Shown: positions 9,906 to 22,093 of the stretch, one piece after another
Numbering within the stretch: the first letter of the stretch is position 1
Layout of the letters: each line of letters begins with the position of its first letter
Assembly (NCBI RefSeq): GCF_003408705.1
Contig: NZ_QAYL01000007.1
Location: forward strand, 62,001 to 126,000
Direction of reading: 5' to 3'
Source: Mycobacterium uberis
Lineage (GTDB): Bacteria > Actinomycetota > Actinomycetes > Mycobacteriales > Mycobacteriaceae
DNA: 64,000 nucleotides
Made by a program: the position numbers and the translations under genes
The notes under the pieces: model-generated
What the model was told of the DNA's origin: nothing
Seen by the model: only the letters and a program-made list of their open reading frames with translations
Database searches by the model: none

Positions 9906-11060
9906 TTAAGCTGCGACCAGATCATCGCTGGAGTTGACTGAAACTGGTGGAGTGAGCCTGTTAGATAGTTGAACGTAAGCCAGCTCGGCAGAGCTCGCTT
10001 GTACGAATAGCACAGTATCTGTACGGTGGCCTATGATCCCTATATGCGAGCCGGCGCCGGCCCACATATCCTCGATGTCGCCTCGTAGCACGATGGCCGA
10101 TGGTCTACTGTTGCTTAGTAGGATTGTGGTGTTGTTGCCTACGCCACGAAATAGGTTCTGCGTATTATCTGGCGTGTAGTTGTCGCTCTCGAATATGTAC
10201 TATTTGCCCTTTTGCTTTGCGTAGGTGAGGGCTGTTTGCACCGCATTGGTGCTGCTGTCGTGCAGCTGTCCGGTGTTTGCCGAGGGACAACAACCCGATC
10301 CCGGCGACTGCTACGAACTTCGCGTTCTTATTGAGCAAGTCCTGGATCGCTGAAGTGGCGGCATCGTAGTTGTGCTTGGCGCGGGGTCACACTTCGTAAA
10401 GTGCGTCATTCGATGGCACGAGCATCGTTGTCAGCCGCACTTCAGCTTTCATTCCCACCCGTCAGGCTTTGCTTACCGGAGCAGGTGCGGTCCCGGTGAA
10501 CACCTGGTTGACGCGGCCCTAGCGCAGGTGTTGTCCACGAGCGCGCCTAGCCGGTGAAATGCAGTCGGTTTGTGCACCACGAGCCGCTCTTCTGCGGGCG
10601 TAAGTTGGAAAAGTCGGCGTTAAGCGATGGTCGGTTGCCCCATTCGTTGCCACGTCTGCAGCGGTGAGTCCAGCCTCTTCGAGGCTTGTCAGGATCCTTC
10701 GCTGGTGCGGGCCTAAGGGATCGTTTTCGCAGCGTGCTTGGTTACTGTTCTACCAGTAGGTGCGGAGAAAGCCGTTGCGCTGCATTCTTGGTTATCATTA
10801 GGTCTATCTTGTACTAGTTGCCGTAGACGTTGAGTATCGGCGTGGGATGACTAGTGCCTAAGTTTTGTAGGGTGGGTATGAGCTCTCGGTGTTGTTGGCG
10901 AGCATTTCGCGCGCGTCTACGCCGTGTGCGACGGGTTGTCCTAGTTTGCTGGAGAGGGTCGCGTAGACAAGTACGGCAGTGTAGCCGCCCGCTGGTCGAT
11001 GCGGGGTTGGCGGGGCGGGGTCAGCACGATGCCCTTTTCGGTCCTGGTGCGAATGCGGCA
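9906..11060 (-). pseudogene. Probable remnant of lipoprotein LprO (Rv0179c position)
   Basis: The clearest piece is 9906-10091, which reads LRGDIEDMWAGAGSHIGIIG and ends SVNSSDDLVAA. Upstream on the same strand are NLFRGVGNNTTILLSNS (10095-10150) and AATSAIQDLLNKNAKFVAVAG (10310-10370, two short runs). These show a once-coding minus-strand gene of about 1.1 kb. I do not recognise the protein from sequence. The name is inferred from position: the next three dead genes match Rv0180c, Rv0181c and Rv0182c in order, and the length fits Rv0179c. No lipobox is discernible. Confidence 0.4.
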
Positions 11061-11155
11061 TGCACAGTATCAGTCATACGGGACGCACTGTAGACTTAAA
11101 TAAAAACCAATGACATTATTGGATACGTTAAAATTGTGCTTGTTAGCTCGAATTT

Positions 11156-12475
11156 TCACGTGGCTTTAGATGGGATCAGTGTTGTGCTTGGCCCCATTCG
11201 GCGATGGTTACCCAGGCAGCTTCTCGGAATCCGGTGGTAGCTTCCACAGTCATATATTCGCGTGACGATATCACCCAACAATAGCCTGATAGCCATGCTC
11301 AGGGCGGTCATCAGCAAGACTTGCGCCATAACGGAATCTGCATGATCGTCGAGGTATAGCAGTGACCAAACTCTAAGGACTATCTGGTGCATCGGCTCGA
11401 ATTCGGTCAGTAAGCGCAAGAACAGCGGTATCTCCTTACAGAGTAACTGGGGCACCCATCAATAGTAACCTGAAAAATCACGAATATTAACCTGCTGACT
11501 TAATAGGCTTACTGAGGCTAGCACTGCGATCAATGAGTTGCATGTAATCTCCGCCGTGCTGATCGCAACTATCGCTATAGAGCCACAATTGCTAACTGAG
11601 TGGAATAGACATACCGATCCCGTGTGCTATGGTCAGGTATACTGTCGACAGGGGTAATATCAACACTATCATCGGGCCCCACTTTACTACAAATATGAGG
11701 AAGCACGAGATATTGATCTGCTTAGCGTAACAATAACCGATCTGAACTCGTTCACTGTATAGCCGAGAATCGAATTCACTAGCGTGCCTAACACACTGTT
11801 ATTAGTAATATTAACAAGAGGGCCTGGTAGAAAGCAGTTAATCTATCGCCAGTGTCATTAAACAATGGGTAGTAAATTGCGGATTTGATATCGATTTAAC
11901 TATTCGGGTCCAGTGTCGACGCTCCAGTCAGTTGCGTCCCACCGGTCTGATCTGGGCGATTCGCCGTAAGTCATTAGCACACTTTGCTATCAACCACGTT
12001 CATTGCCTGGGTAAGAATCTGGCCAGCGATTCTAGATACCAGTGTGCTTGTACGCCTGCTGGCTGGGGTCGTGATTATCTGCCGATCCGTATAGGTGGGT
12101 AGGATTGTGCTTGCTCCGACATTCCGCAGCTGTGAAGAAAAGGTAGGTGGTAGCATCGTTTATCTGTACATTCCGGCGCTGTCCAGCAGCTATTGTATCT
12201 CGCTGTAGGAAACTACTCGGACGTCGAACTTGTTCTTGTCCAACCCGGCGAGTAGGTTTACGGCAATCTGTGCACCCGTTGGCTCGGTATCCTCGTTTAC
12301 CACGGCGATGGAGAAATGCTTCAGATTGGTTGTCGGATTCAAGATTTCTCCAATACAATACTGCTATTAGAGCCAACGTGATTACGGTCGGTGCCGCCCA
12401 GAATCGCATGGTCCGTATTGCTTTTGCATCACGGGTCAGGTTTGACGCGGCGTGTCGTAGCTGCAGTTGAGACAT
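11156..12475 (-). pseudogene. YhgE/Pip-like (ABC-2/DUF3533 type) membrane protein (Rv0180c-like), broken
   Basis: The N-terminus from 12475 has a short cytoplasmic part and one strong membrane span (MRFWAAPTVITLALIAVLYW). In another frame follows the YhgE-type extracellular domain, for example IAVVNEDTEPTGAQ and FSSQLRNVGASTI near 12140. The C-terminal membrane part reads LRLLTEFEPMHQIVLRVWS and LLMTALSMAIRLLLGDIVTR (11230-11400). The span between is too eroded to read. The total length of about 1.3 kb suits the 452-residue Mtb protein. Many stops make it non-functional. Confidence 0.7.
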
Positions 12476-12544
12476 GCGGGTTCCTGTCTGTCAGGCTCAT
12501 TCGCTGTTACTGATATTGGCATGCTTAAAGACAATGGCAGGCTC

Positions 12545-13285
12545 TAGTTGTCCAACTTTGCGTGTAGCTCCCAGATCCGCACCTCCGATGCAGTGTTAGC
12601 TGTCACCCGCGCTCGTCGGCGTCGGTGAACCCGACTGTGTCGCTCTCCTCAAGGTCGCCAAAGCCTTCCGGGGCGAGTCGACCGCGCGAGAGGTAACGGT
12701 GCAAGTAACGTGGCCGCCGGCAGGCAGACTGTGTCGCCAAATTCTAACCGCGAGCCGCGCAACGCCGCGCTGCGATTGTTCAGTGAAATGGCGGCATCAT
12801 GTCGGGGTATGCCCGAAGCGATGGTTACCAGGTCGCCGCTCAACAGTTTCTCGTCAATTTCGTGCTGCTGGTAGCTAAGCGAGTGCTCGGCCTCATCGAG
12901 CATTATCCACATCTGCACGAAACAAACTGGCTCCGTGGCAGAGTTGTTCTTCTCCTAATATCCAATTGCGTGACCCGTCGACATGCATTAGTTCAGGCTA
13001 GAGTAGACTACTTCGCGATTCCCGGTGGAATCCTGGTGCGTCAGCCCGTCTTGCAGTATCTAGTTGATGATCTCCATGTTGCAGTGTAGATGTCTATCAA
13101 AGTCTACACCCGAGTACAACTAGATTGTTGTCGTTCACTAATTATGAAATCTGTGGTGGGTGTTGTCCGGATCGTAGTAGTTGCCGAGCGATAGCGAATG
13201 CCTGGAATTAAGCCAGGATTTCGTGGTGAAGGCTTGGTCGGTCGCCCACCGTATCTCCGCTATGTCTAGACATGATCTCAGGGTA
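12545..13285 (-). pseudogene. Pirin-like protein (Rv0181c-like), broken
   Basis: Pirins are cupin-fold proteins, some with quercetinase-like activity. Minus-strand pieces follow the family from end to end: TTKSWLNSRHSLSLGNYYDP (13150-13220), DRHLHCNMEIINEL with the metal-ligand His region (13040-13080), MQMWIMLDEAEHSLSYQQHE (12860-12918), and DLVTIASGIPRHDAAISLN. A C-terminal DTVGFTDADERG near 12640 closes it. Frames change several times and the region around 13000 is missing. The order pirin-sigG is the Mtb order. Confidence 0.8.
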
Positions 13286-13384
13286 GTACTGCAAGCCGTC
13301 GTTAGGTACCCGTTCTGGTCAAATTTCTATTGATCAAAAAATATTTCGATAAAATCGGCGACCGAATGCAATACGACATCTAGT

Positions 13385-15302
<1,918 letters not shown>

Positions 15303-15360
15303 TCAGCGTAGCGGCGGTAAGGTACGCAGAGTTGTCATACCATTCCCGTAGTTTGGCACT

Positions 15361-16110
15361 ATGACTGACGACAAAATGCTGGACCGCATCGCCGCACTGC
15401 TGCGCCAGGCTGAAGGTACTGACAACGCCCATGAAGCTGACGCGTTTCTGGGTGCTGCGCAACGGTTGGCAACCGTAGCATCCATTGACTTGGCGGTGGT
15501 GCGGTCGCATGCAGCTAGCCGTTCGCCTGCGCAGGCCCCAACTCAGCGCACCATCACCATCGGGACAGCGGGCACCCGCGGGCTGCGGACATATGTACAG
15601 CTTTTTGTGCTGATCGCGGCCGCAAACGATGTTCGTTGTGACGTGGCGTCGAATTCGACGTTTCTTTACGCTTATGGGTTTGCCGAGGACATCGACGCGA
15701 CGCACGCCTTGTACGCTAGCTTGGTTGTCCAGATGGTGCGGGCGTCGGACACCTATCTTGCGTCAGGCGCGTATCGGCCCACGCCGACAATCACCGCCAG
15801 ACTCAACTTCCAGTTGGCGTTTGGAATGCGTGTCGGTCAGCGTCTGACCGAGGCTCGCGATCAGATCCGACGAGCGGTGACCAAAGACCGGGGTAGCTCT
15901 CCTGGCACCGCTATCGCGTTGCGAGACAAGGAGATCGAGCTGCGAGACTACTACCGCAGTGCGTCGAAGGCACGTGGTACTTGGCAAGCCAACAGAGTGT
16001 CGGCAGGCTATTCGTCGGCGGCGCGGCGCGCTGGCGATCAGGCCGGCCGACGAGCCCGGCTCGGCAATAGCTCTGGTCTGCCGGGTGCGCGTCCTATGCT
16101 GGGTCGGTGA
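15361..16110 (+). CDS. DUF2786-domain protein (Rv0184-like)
   Basis: The 249-residue product starts MTDDKMLDRIAALLRQAEGT, the DUF2786 signature (short helix plus AHEADAFLGAAQRLA). It has a charged, Arg/Ala-rich C-terminus from about residue 190 (RRAGDQAGRRARLGNSSG). There is no signal peptide or membrane span, so it is probably cytoplasmic. The molecular function of the family is unknown. The gene ends in a GTGA overlap with the next gene, a tight two-gene unit also found in Mtb, which suggests the two products act together. Confidence 0.88.
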   Translation: MTDDKMLDRIAALLRQAEGTDNAHEADAFLGAAQRLATVASIDLAVVRSHAASRSPAQAPTQRTITIGTAGTRGLRTYVQLFVLIAAANDVRCDVASNSTFLYAYGFAEDIDATHALYASLVVQMVRASDTYLASGAYRPTPTITARLNFQLAFGMRVGQRLTEARDQIRRAVTKDRGSSPGTAIALRDKEIELRDYYRSASKARGTWQANRVSAGYSSAARRAGDQAGRRARLGNSSGLPGARPMLGR

Positions 16111-16625
16111 CGTTGCCGGATTCGATGCGTGATTCCCAGCGCGCCAAGGTTTATGCGGCTGAAGAATTCATTCGAACGTTGTTCGACCGTGCCGCTGAAC
16201 ATGGATCACCTGCTGTGGAGTTTTTCGGCGCCCAGTTGACCCTTCCATCGGAAGCGCGGTTCGGTTCGGTTGCGTCAGTCCAGCGTTACGTTGATGACGT
16301 CCTTGCTTTACCTATGGTGCGGCAACACTGGCCGAAAATATCGCCGCTCACGGTGCGGATACGGCGGATGGCCACCGCAGCCCATTACGAAAACCGTTAC
16401 GGTGCAGGAATTATCGCGGTGCCCAGTAGTAATAGCACCAACTGGGCGATGCGCGAACTGGTGGTTCTCCACGAAGTGGCGCACCACCTATGTCAAGCGC
16501 AGCCGCCACATGGTCCGGAGTTTGTCGCCACAATATGTGCGCTTACCGAGCTGGTGATGGGACCAGAACTGGGGCACGTGTTTCGCGTCGTGTACGCTAA
16601 AGAAGGTGTACAGTGGACAAGATAG
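16107..16625 (+). CDS. TIGR04338-type putative metallohydrolase (Rv0185-like)
   Basis: The 172-residue product contains VVLHEVAHHLCQAQPPHGPE: an HExxH zinc-binding motif (about residues 117-121) with a third His eleven residues after HExxH starts. It therefore looks like a small zincin-type metallohydrolase. The substrate is unknown. GTG 16107 overlaps the stop of the preceding gene by four bases, so translation is probably coupled. There is no export signal. The frame is intact and matches the Mtb neighbour pair Rv0184-Rv0185. Confidence 0.88.
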   Translation: MTLPDSMRDSQRAKVYAAEEFIRTLFDRAAEHGSPAVEFFGAQLTLPSEARFGSVASVQRYVDDVLALPMVRQHWPKISPLTVRIRRMATAAHYENRYGAGIIAVPSSNSTNWAMRELVVLHEVAHHLCQAQPPHGPEFVATICALTELVMGPELGHVFRVVYAKEGVQWTR

Positions 16626-17103
16626 CAGCCGCTGATTTTTACGTACGGGTGTGTTAGGTTGGTAGAGGGATAACCAACGACGAGCGATTCTCGCTGTCGA
16701 TCAGGGTGATGATGGTCAGGGACTGTGGCCGCTGCGGAATGAGTGCATTCTACATAGATCGTTGGATTCAGTGCGATAAGACAGCTTGCCGTGTACGATC
16801 TCATTGCTGGGATCGCGGCCGCGGTTTTGGCATATGGGATCGTGACAGCATCGAATCGCACTCACGGCATAACGTTGACACTGCCAGTGTTTGGCGTGTA
16901 GCTCATCTTCTTGCCGTGAATTCTGTGCGGTAATCTCGCTGACTACCGGCATAACCCGGTCACATGTCATTGCAGGTGCACTATTACTCTGGCTGCTCCT
17001 GAACGCGACCTACTTTAGTAACGCACTTGCACCAGGGTACCACACGTTCGTCCAGTCAGGCAGCAGACCGGCTGGAGCCGGAAGCGGCTGGGTGGGAAGA
17101 AGT
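16626..17103 (+). pseudogene. Decayed region with a membrane-protein remnant (Rv0188-like position)
   Basis: In Mtb three genes (Rv0186-Rv0188) lie between Rv0185 and ilvD; here only 478 bases remain. A plus-strand piece at 16791-16901 reads VYDLIAGIAAAVLAYGIVTA and continues ITLTLPVFGV, a membrane helix. Another follows at 16970-17020 (VIAGALLLWLLLNATYF) in a different frame. This suggests a dead small membrane protein, which I assign to the Rv0188 position by order only. The bglS-like and Rv0187-like genes are gone. The longest open frame (16891-17382) runs antisense into ilvD and is not a gene. Confidence 0.45.
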
Positions 17104-18795
17104 TTAACCACAGACCGCGCCGATCGCAGCCGAGCTGACGAGCTTGACGTACTTAGCCAATACGCCGGTGGTGTAGCGCGGTGCAGGAGGAGTGAAATCC
17201 TTTTGTCGAGCAGAGAGTTCAGCCTGATCGACCAATACATCGAGGGTGCGGCTGGTAACATCAAGCCGGACCCGGTCGCCGTCACGCAGGAATGCGATTG
17301 GTCCCGCGTCGACTGCTTCCGGCGCGATGTGTCCTACGCAAAAGCCGGTCGTTCCACCGGAGAACCGGCCGTCGGTAAGTAGCAGAACATCTTTGCCTAG
17401 CCCCGCACCTTTGATGGCACCAGTGATGGCCAGCATTTCGCGCATTCCCGGCCCCCCCTTTGGGCCTTCATAGCGGATGACTACAACGTCACCTTTGACG
17501 ATAGCGCCGTCCTCGAGTGCGTCCAACGCAGCCCGTTCGCCGTCGAACACCCTGGTGGCGCCTTCGAACACATCGGAATCGAATCCGGCCGTCTTGATCA
17601 CTGCACCCTCCGGGGCCAGCGATCCGCGCAGGATCGTAATGCCCCCGGTCGGATAAATGGGATTGTGTAACGCACGCAGTACTTTGCCATCCGGTTCCGG
17701 CGGGGCAATGGCGGTTAGGTTTTCGGCCATTGTCTGGCCGGTCACCGTCAGGCAATCGCCGTGCAGCAGGCCTGCGTCCAGAAGTGTTTTCATTACCACC
17801 GGCACGCCTCCGATGTGGTCGACGTCGAACATCACATGGCGGCCAAACGGTTTGACGTCGGCAAGATGCGGCACCTTCAATCCGATTCGATTGAAGTCCT
17901 CGAGTGACAAGGGGACGTCGGCCTCGTGGGCGATAGCTAGTAGGTGTAGAATTGCGTTGGTTGAGCCACCGAGCGCCATCACCACTGCGATCGCGTTCTC
18001 AAACGCCTCTTTGGTGAGGATATCGCGAGCGGTGATACCGCGATGCAGCAGTTCGATCACGGCTTGGCCGCTGCGTCGCGCGAAGCCATCGCGACGGCGG
18101 TCTGTTGCCGGCGGTGCCGCGCTGCCTGGCAAAGACATGCCCAGCGCCTCTGCTGCGCTGGCCATGGTGTTGGCGGTGTACATGCCGCCGCATGCCCCCT
18201 CGCTGGGGCAGATCGCCCGCTCGATCGCTTCGACATCCGCACGGGGCATCAATCCGCGAGAGCACGCGCCGATCGCCTCGAATGCGTCGATGACTGTAAC
18301 TTCGCGTTCGGTGCCGTCCGAAAGCTTGGCTCGTCCAGGCAAGATTGAGCCGGCGTAGAGGAATACCGCTGCGAGATCGAGACGTGCGGCGGCCATCAGC
18401 ATTCCGGGCAGCGACTTGTCGCAGCCGGCTAAAAGCACTGAGCCGTCAAGTCGTTCGGCCTGCATCACGGTTTCGACGCTGTCTGCGATCACCTCGCGTG
18501 ACACGAGCGAGAAGTGCATCCCCTCATGTCCCATCGATATACCGTCGGAAACCGAGATTGTCCCGAACTCAAGGGGGTAGCCGCCCGCCAAAAACACCCC
18601 CTCCTTGACCGCCTTGGCTAGCCGGTCCAGCGAGAGATTGCACGGTGTTATTTCGTTCCATGATGACGCTACCCCGATCTGTGCCTTGGCGAAATCGTCG
18701 TCGTCCATGCCGATCGCGCGCAAGATACCACGAGCAGCGGCCTTTTCTAGGCCGTCAGTGACGTCACGGCTGCGGGGTTTGATGTCAGGTGTCAT
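17104..18795 (-). CDS. ilvD: Dihydroxy-acid dehydratase
   Basis: IlvD converts 2,3-dihydroxy-isovalerate and -methylvalerate to 2-keto acids in valine, isoleucine and leucine/pantothenate synthesis, using an iron-sulfur cluster and magnesium. The 563-residue protein carries the cluster cysteines in [15 protein letters not shown] and [17 protein letters not shown], plus [19 protein letters not shown] near the N-terminus. The C-terminal swivel domain has [22 protein letters not shown] 18795 is slightly short of the Mtb N-terminus, but the conserved [20 protein letters not shown] follows at once, so nothing essential is missing. The gene is convergent with the decayed Rv0186-Rv0188 region and divergent from the CsoR-like gene. 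Confidence 0.96.
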   Translation of the reverse strand: MTPDIKPRSRDVTDGLEKAAARGILRAIGMDDDDFAKAQIGVASSWNEITPCNLSLDRLAKAVKEGVFLAGGYPLEFGTISVSDGISMGHEGMHFSLVSREVIADSVETVMQAERLDGSVLLAGCDKSLPGMLMAAARLDLAAVFLYAGSILPGRAKLSDGTEREVTVIDAFEAIGACSRGLMPRADVEAIERAICPSEGACGGMYTANTMASAAEALGMSLPGSAAPPATDRRRDGFARRSGQAVIELLHRGITARDILTKEAFENAIAVVMALGGSTNAILHLLAIAHEADVPLSLEDFNRIGLKVPHLADVKPFGRHVMFDVDHIGGVPVVMKTLLDAGLLHGDCLTVTGQTMAENLTAIAPPEPDGKVLRALHNPIYPTGGITILRGSLAPEGAVIKTAGFDSDVFEGATRVFDGERAALDALEDGAIVKGDVVVIRYEGPKGGPGMREMLAITGAIKGAGLGKDVLLLTDGRFSGGTTGFCVGHIAPEAVDAGPIAFLRDGDRVRLDVTSRTLDVLVDQAELSARQKDFTPPAPRYTTGVLAKYVKLVSSAAIGAVCG

Positions 18796-18969
18796 TAATT
18801 CAAGTATAGGTGGGACACGTGTGCCTAGAATTGGTGAATAGTACCCTAGTTAGGGGATAATCCATATTGGTGTAGTGGGCGGTAGCGCTAGAGCTGGCGG
18901 TCTGAGGTTGACCGTGAACCAGATGTTGAACGCGTTATTGGGGGCCTGGAGAGGATACGGCGAGGTAAG

Positions 18970-19260
18970 ATAACGACCTCATACGGGTATTCACAGCAGA
19001 AGGACAATTACGCTAAAAGGCTGCGACGTATCGAGGGACAAGTGCGGGGTATCGCACGGATGATCGACGAGGACAAGTACTGCATTGACGTCCTAACCCA
19101 GATCAGCGCCGTCAATAATGCGTTGCGGTCGGTGGCACCGAGTCTGCTTGACGAACACCTTGAGCACTGCGTCAGCCGCGCCGTCGCTGAGGGTGGTAGT
19201 GTGGCCAAGGACAAGCTTGCCGAAGCCTCAGTCGCTATTGCACGCCTTGTTCGTTCTTGA
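18970..19260 (+). CDS. CsoR/RcnR-family metal-sensing repressor (Rv0190-like), start codon apparently ATA
   Basis: The reading frame gives an all-helical CsoR-family repressor: NYAKRLRRIEGQVRGIARMI, then the metal-site Cys in DEDKYCIDVLTQISAV, and the His-Cys pair in LDEHLEHCVSRAV. The C-C-H copper-type signature is complete, and the protein ends AEASVAIARLVRS at the family length. Conserved similarity begins at 18970 with an ATA where homologues have ATG; GAGG at 18962-18965 is a fitting ribosome-binding site. No ATG, GTG or TTG lies in frame between the upstream stop (18889) and GTG 19042. Starting at 19042 would remove the first helix that carries DNA-binding Arg/Lys residues. It could be a weak ATA start or a recently killed gene. 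Confidence 0.65.
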   Translation: MTTSYGYSQQKDNYAKRLRRIEGQVRGIARMIDEDKYCIDVLTQISAVNNALRSVAPSLLDEHLEHCVSRAVAEGGSVAKDKLAEASVAIARLVRS

Positions 19261-19334
19261 TCTGTGTGTACGGTAGGGACAATGTGATCCTGCTCAGAAC
19301 TACTGCCCACGGAATCGACAAGCTCGGCTGAATC

Positions 19335-19520
19335 CGTAGTCCACGTGATGACTACCGCCGCCACTGCCGCCATACGACCCTGGACACCACGGATCGCCGC
19401 GCAGCTTGCAGTGCTGGTCGTAGAGGTGTTCATCTATGTCACGGTGGGAATTTACTCGTGGGCGCGATATCGATGATTGCGCGAAACCTCGATGTCAGCT
19501 TGGTCTTAGTTGGCTGCCTG
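19335..19520 (+). pseudogene. MFS efflux transporter (Rv0191-like), N-terminal remnant
   Basis: Following the CsoR-like gene, as in Mtb, the plus strand reads TTAATAAIRPWTPRIAAQLA in approximate form. A first membrane segment with VFIYVTVGI and the start of the second follow (around 19420-19510). After that the similarity stops abruptly. The remaining roughly 350 residues are absent, replaced by the end of an Rv0197-like gene. The fragment cannot make a transporter. Confidence 0.6.
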
Positions 19521-19649
19521 TTGTCGCGTGATATGCGCTGACAGCGGCTTTGAAGGGGCCCGTGCCATAGGCGAGCTGGACCGCGCATCTACTACCCTGC
19601 CAGCCAACATTTCGTGCTGTTGGTGGGCAGGCGGTGCGCATACATGGCT

Positions 19650-20011
19650 AACGACATCTTCTGATATTCGTTTTGTGACGCAAACAGGATGCCAACGGTG
19701 CCCTGCGTGTCGGCATCGGAGATGCGCATGCTCTCGGATTCGCCGGTGGAGGACGTGCCCAGATTACGACCGCGACCGGTAGCGCCGAAACGACCGTCCA
19801 AATCACCGAGACAATGGTTCCCGGACATACATTGCTGCTCAATGGATTTGGGTTCGACTACACCGACGACAACGGCCACGTACTCACCCCGGGCGTTGCT
19901 CCGAACACACTCACGTCCACCGACTGGCGAGACCCTTACGCTAGTACGTCTTGGAACAAGCATGTTCCCGCGAGAATCGAGGCGCGGGGAGCAATCAGTT
20001 CCAGATCCTGA
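19650..20011 (+). pseudogene. Molybdopterin oxidoreductase (Rv0197-like), C-terminal remnant
   Basis: Frames on the plus strand read GIGDAHALGFAGGGRAQITT (19710-19770) and VQITETMVPGHTLLLNGFGF (19800-19850). Then DYTDDNGHVLTPGVAPNTLT and HVPARIEARGA run to a stop at 20009-20011. This is the substrate/molybdopterin-dinucleotide-binding C-terminal domain of a formate-dehydrogenase-like oxidoreductase, which in Mtb (Rv0197) lies just before zmp1. The first 80% of the gene and Rv0192-Rv0196 are missing. A deletion of several kilobases joined the Rv0191 and Rv0197 remains. Confidence 0.7.
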
Positions 20012-21998
20012 CCCTGCGCTGTGGTTCCAAGAACAATGCGTCGTCCTCGGTTAAGTCAAAGGCATCATAAAATGCGTCAACGTTACGGATAACGCCATTG
20101 CACCGGAACTCTGGCGGTGAATGCGGGTCTACGGCTAACCGCCGGATTGTCTCAGCATTTCGGGATTTGTTCCGCCACACCTGCGCCCAGCCGAAAAACA
20201 CGCGCTGCAAGCCGGTGAGGCCGTCGATCACGGGAGCAGGTTGGCCGTTCAGTGACAGCTGGTAGGCCAACAGTGCGATGGACAGCCCGCCCAGGTCACC
20301 AATGTTCTCGCCGACGGTGAAAGCGCCATTTACGTGGTGGTCGTCGAGCCCCCGGGGCGTGTACGCATCATATTGCTCAATGAGTGCCTTGGTGCGGGCA
20401 CCGAACTCGGTGCGGTCGTAGTCGGTCCACCAGTCGACCAAGTTGCCGTCGCCGTCGTATTTGGCGCCCTGGTCGTCAAAGCCGTGTCCGATTTCGTGTC
20501 CGATTACCGCTCCGATCCCGCCGTAGTTGGCGGCGTCGTCGGCTTCGGCATCGAAGAACGGTGGCTGCAAAATGGCTGCAGGGAAAACGATTTCATTCAT
20601 CCCTGGGTTGTAGTATGCGTTGACCGTCTGCGGCGTCATAAACCATTCGTCACGATCTACCGGGCTGCCGAGCTTGGCTAGCTCGCGATCGTGGTTGACC
20701 GCATACCCGCGCTGGCAGTTGCCGTAGAGATCGCCCCGGTCGATTACCAGCTTGGAATAGTCCCGCCACTTCGTCGGGTAGCCGACCTTGGCGGTGAACT
20801 TGGTTAGCTTAGCCAGTGCGCGCTCTCGGGTCTGTGGTGTCATCCAGTCCAATTCATTGATGCTTGACCGGTAAGCCTGTTGCAAGTTGTTCACCAGGGT
20901 GTCGATGCGTTCCTTGGCTTTAGGTGGGAAATACCGTTGTACATAAAGCTTCCCGACGGCGTCGCCCATTAGGTTCTCCACCAGTGAAATCCCTCGCTTC
21001 CAGCGGTCACGGATTTGCTCGGTGCCGGTCAGCTGGCGGCCATAGAAATCGAAGTTCGCAGTAACCAGGTCGTTAGTCAGCCACGGGGCGCGGGCGCTGA
21101 TCAATCGCCAACGCGCCCAGCACTGCCAGTCTTCGAGGCTAACGCTTTCCCATAGTGTATCGAAAACGGTGAGGTAATCAGGTTGGCGTACAATTAATTC
21201 AGCGATCGAGTCCGGTGTGCTGCCCAACGCAGTTACCCAGGCGGCCCAGTCGAAGCCCACCCCGTCGCTTTGTAATTCAGCAAACTTACGCAGGTTGTAG
21301 GACAGGGCGGCATCGCGGCGCTTGACCACGTCCCAGTGTGCGGCGGCAAGTTTGGTCTCCAACGCCACGATGCGGTCAGCGGTCTTGTCGTGGGTCCCAG
21401 GATCTTTGGGGCGTTCGTCCCGATACACCAGGCTGAACATCCGTGCGATGTGCCTGGGATAGGCCGCCAGCACCTCTGCGTGCTGCTCATCGCGGAAATA
21501 GGATTCGTCAGGCAATCCGATGCCGGATTGGCTGAAGTGCACCAGGTAACGGGTCGAATCTTTGGAATCGGTATCCACATAGACGTCGACGCCGCCGCCC
21601 ACCCCGGTGCGTTGCAGCGCTCCGAGGACGGCGGCTAAATTAGAGGCATCGGTGGCGTTGTCGATCATGGCCAACTCGTCCAACAACGGCCGAATCTCCC
21701 TGTGTTCGACGGCTTGTTCATCGAGGAAGCTGGCGTACAAGTCACCGATGCGCTGTACGTCGGCATCCGCGGTTGTCCCCGACGCGACTTTCCTGCTGGC
21801 TTCTGTGATCAAGTCACGCACCTGCTCTTCGGTCTGATCGAACAGGCGGCGGAAGGCGCCGTCGGTTGCCCGGTCGGCGGGTATCTCGTAGTCGGCCAGC
21901 CAGCGGCCGTTGACATGACCGAAAAGATCGTCTTGGGGTCGAGTATTGGCATCGACATAGCTAAGGTCGATGCCTGAGTGGATGCCCTTTACAGTCAC
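19995..21998 (-). CDS. zmp1: Zinc metalloprotease of the M13 (neprilysin) family
   Basis: Zmp1 is an M13-family zinc endopeptidase; in Mtb it interferes with inflammasome activation and phagosome maturation. The 667-residue protein has the active-site motif VIGHEIGHGFDDQGAKYDGD (HExxH) and the downstream ENIGDLGGLSIAL with the third zinc ligand Glu. The NAYYNPGMNEIVFPAAILQP stretch and the C-terminal PPEFRCNGVIRNVDAFYDAF are typical. I chose GTG 21998 because similarity begins at GIHSGIDLSYVDANTRPQDD; the frame stays open to 22070. GGAAAG lies about nine bases upstream. No signal peptide is visible, as in Mtb. Its 3' end touches the Rv0197 remnant. Confidence 0.94.
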   Translation of the reverse strand: MTVKGIHSGIDLSYVDANTRPQDDLFGHVNGRWLADYEIPADRATDGAFRRLFDQTEEQVRDLITEASRKVASGTTADADVQRIGDLYASFLDEQAVEHREIRPLLDELAMIDNATDASNLAAVLGALQRTGVGGGVDVYVDTDSKDSTRYLVHFSQSGIGLPDESYFRDEQHAEVLAAYPRHIARMFSLVYRDERPKDPGTHDKTADRIVALETKLAAAHWDVVKRRDAALSYNLRKFAELQSDGVGFDWAAWVTALGSTPDSIAELIVRQPDYLTVFDTLWESVSLEDWQCWARWRLISARAPWLTNDLVTANFDFYGRQLTGTEQIRDRWKRGISLVENLMGDAVGKLYVQRYFPPKAKERIDTLVNNLQQAYRSSINELDWMTPQTRERALAKLTKFTAKVGYPTKWRDYSKLVIDRGDLYGNCQRGYAVNHDRELAKLGSPVDRDEWFMTPQTVNAYYNPGMNEIVFPAAILQPPFFDAEADDAANYGGIGAVIGHEIGHGFDDQGAKYDGDGNLVDWWTDYDRTEFGARTKALIEQYDAYTPRGLDDHHVNGAFTVGENIGDLGGLSIALLAYQLSLNGQPAPVIDGLTGLQRVFFGWAQVWRNKSRNAETIRRLAVDPHSPPEFRCNGVIRNVDAFYDAFDLTEDDALFLEPQRRVRIWN

Positions 21999-22093
21999 GC
22001 CGTCATCTTTCCATTTTTTCGGCGACAGCTCGAGATGACCTGCAACCGTGCCTACGCATGAACTGCTCAAGGGCGCCAGGTACCCTCGCGGCC

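Noticed and set aside
17657..18358. Open frame of 233 codons opposite ilvD
   Set aside because: It is antisense to a strongly conserved gene, is rich in Arg/Ser/Pro as high-GC shadow frames are, and has no recognisable domain.
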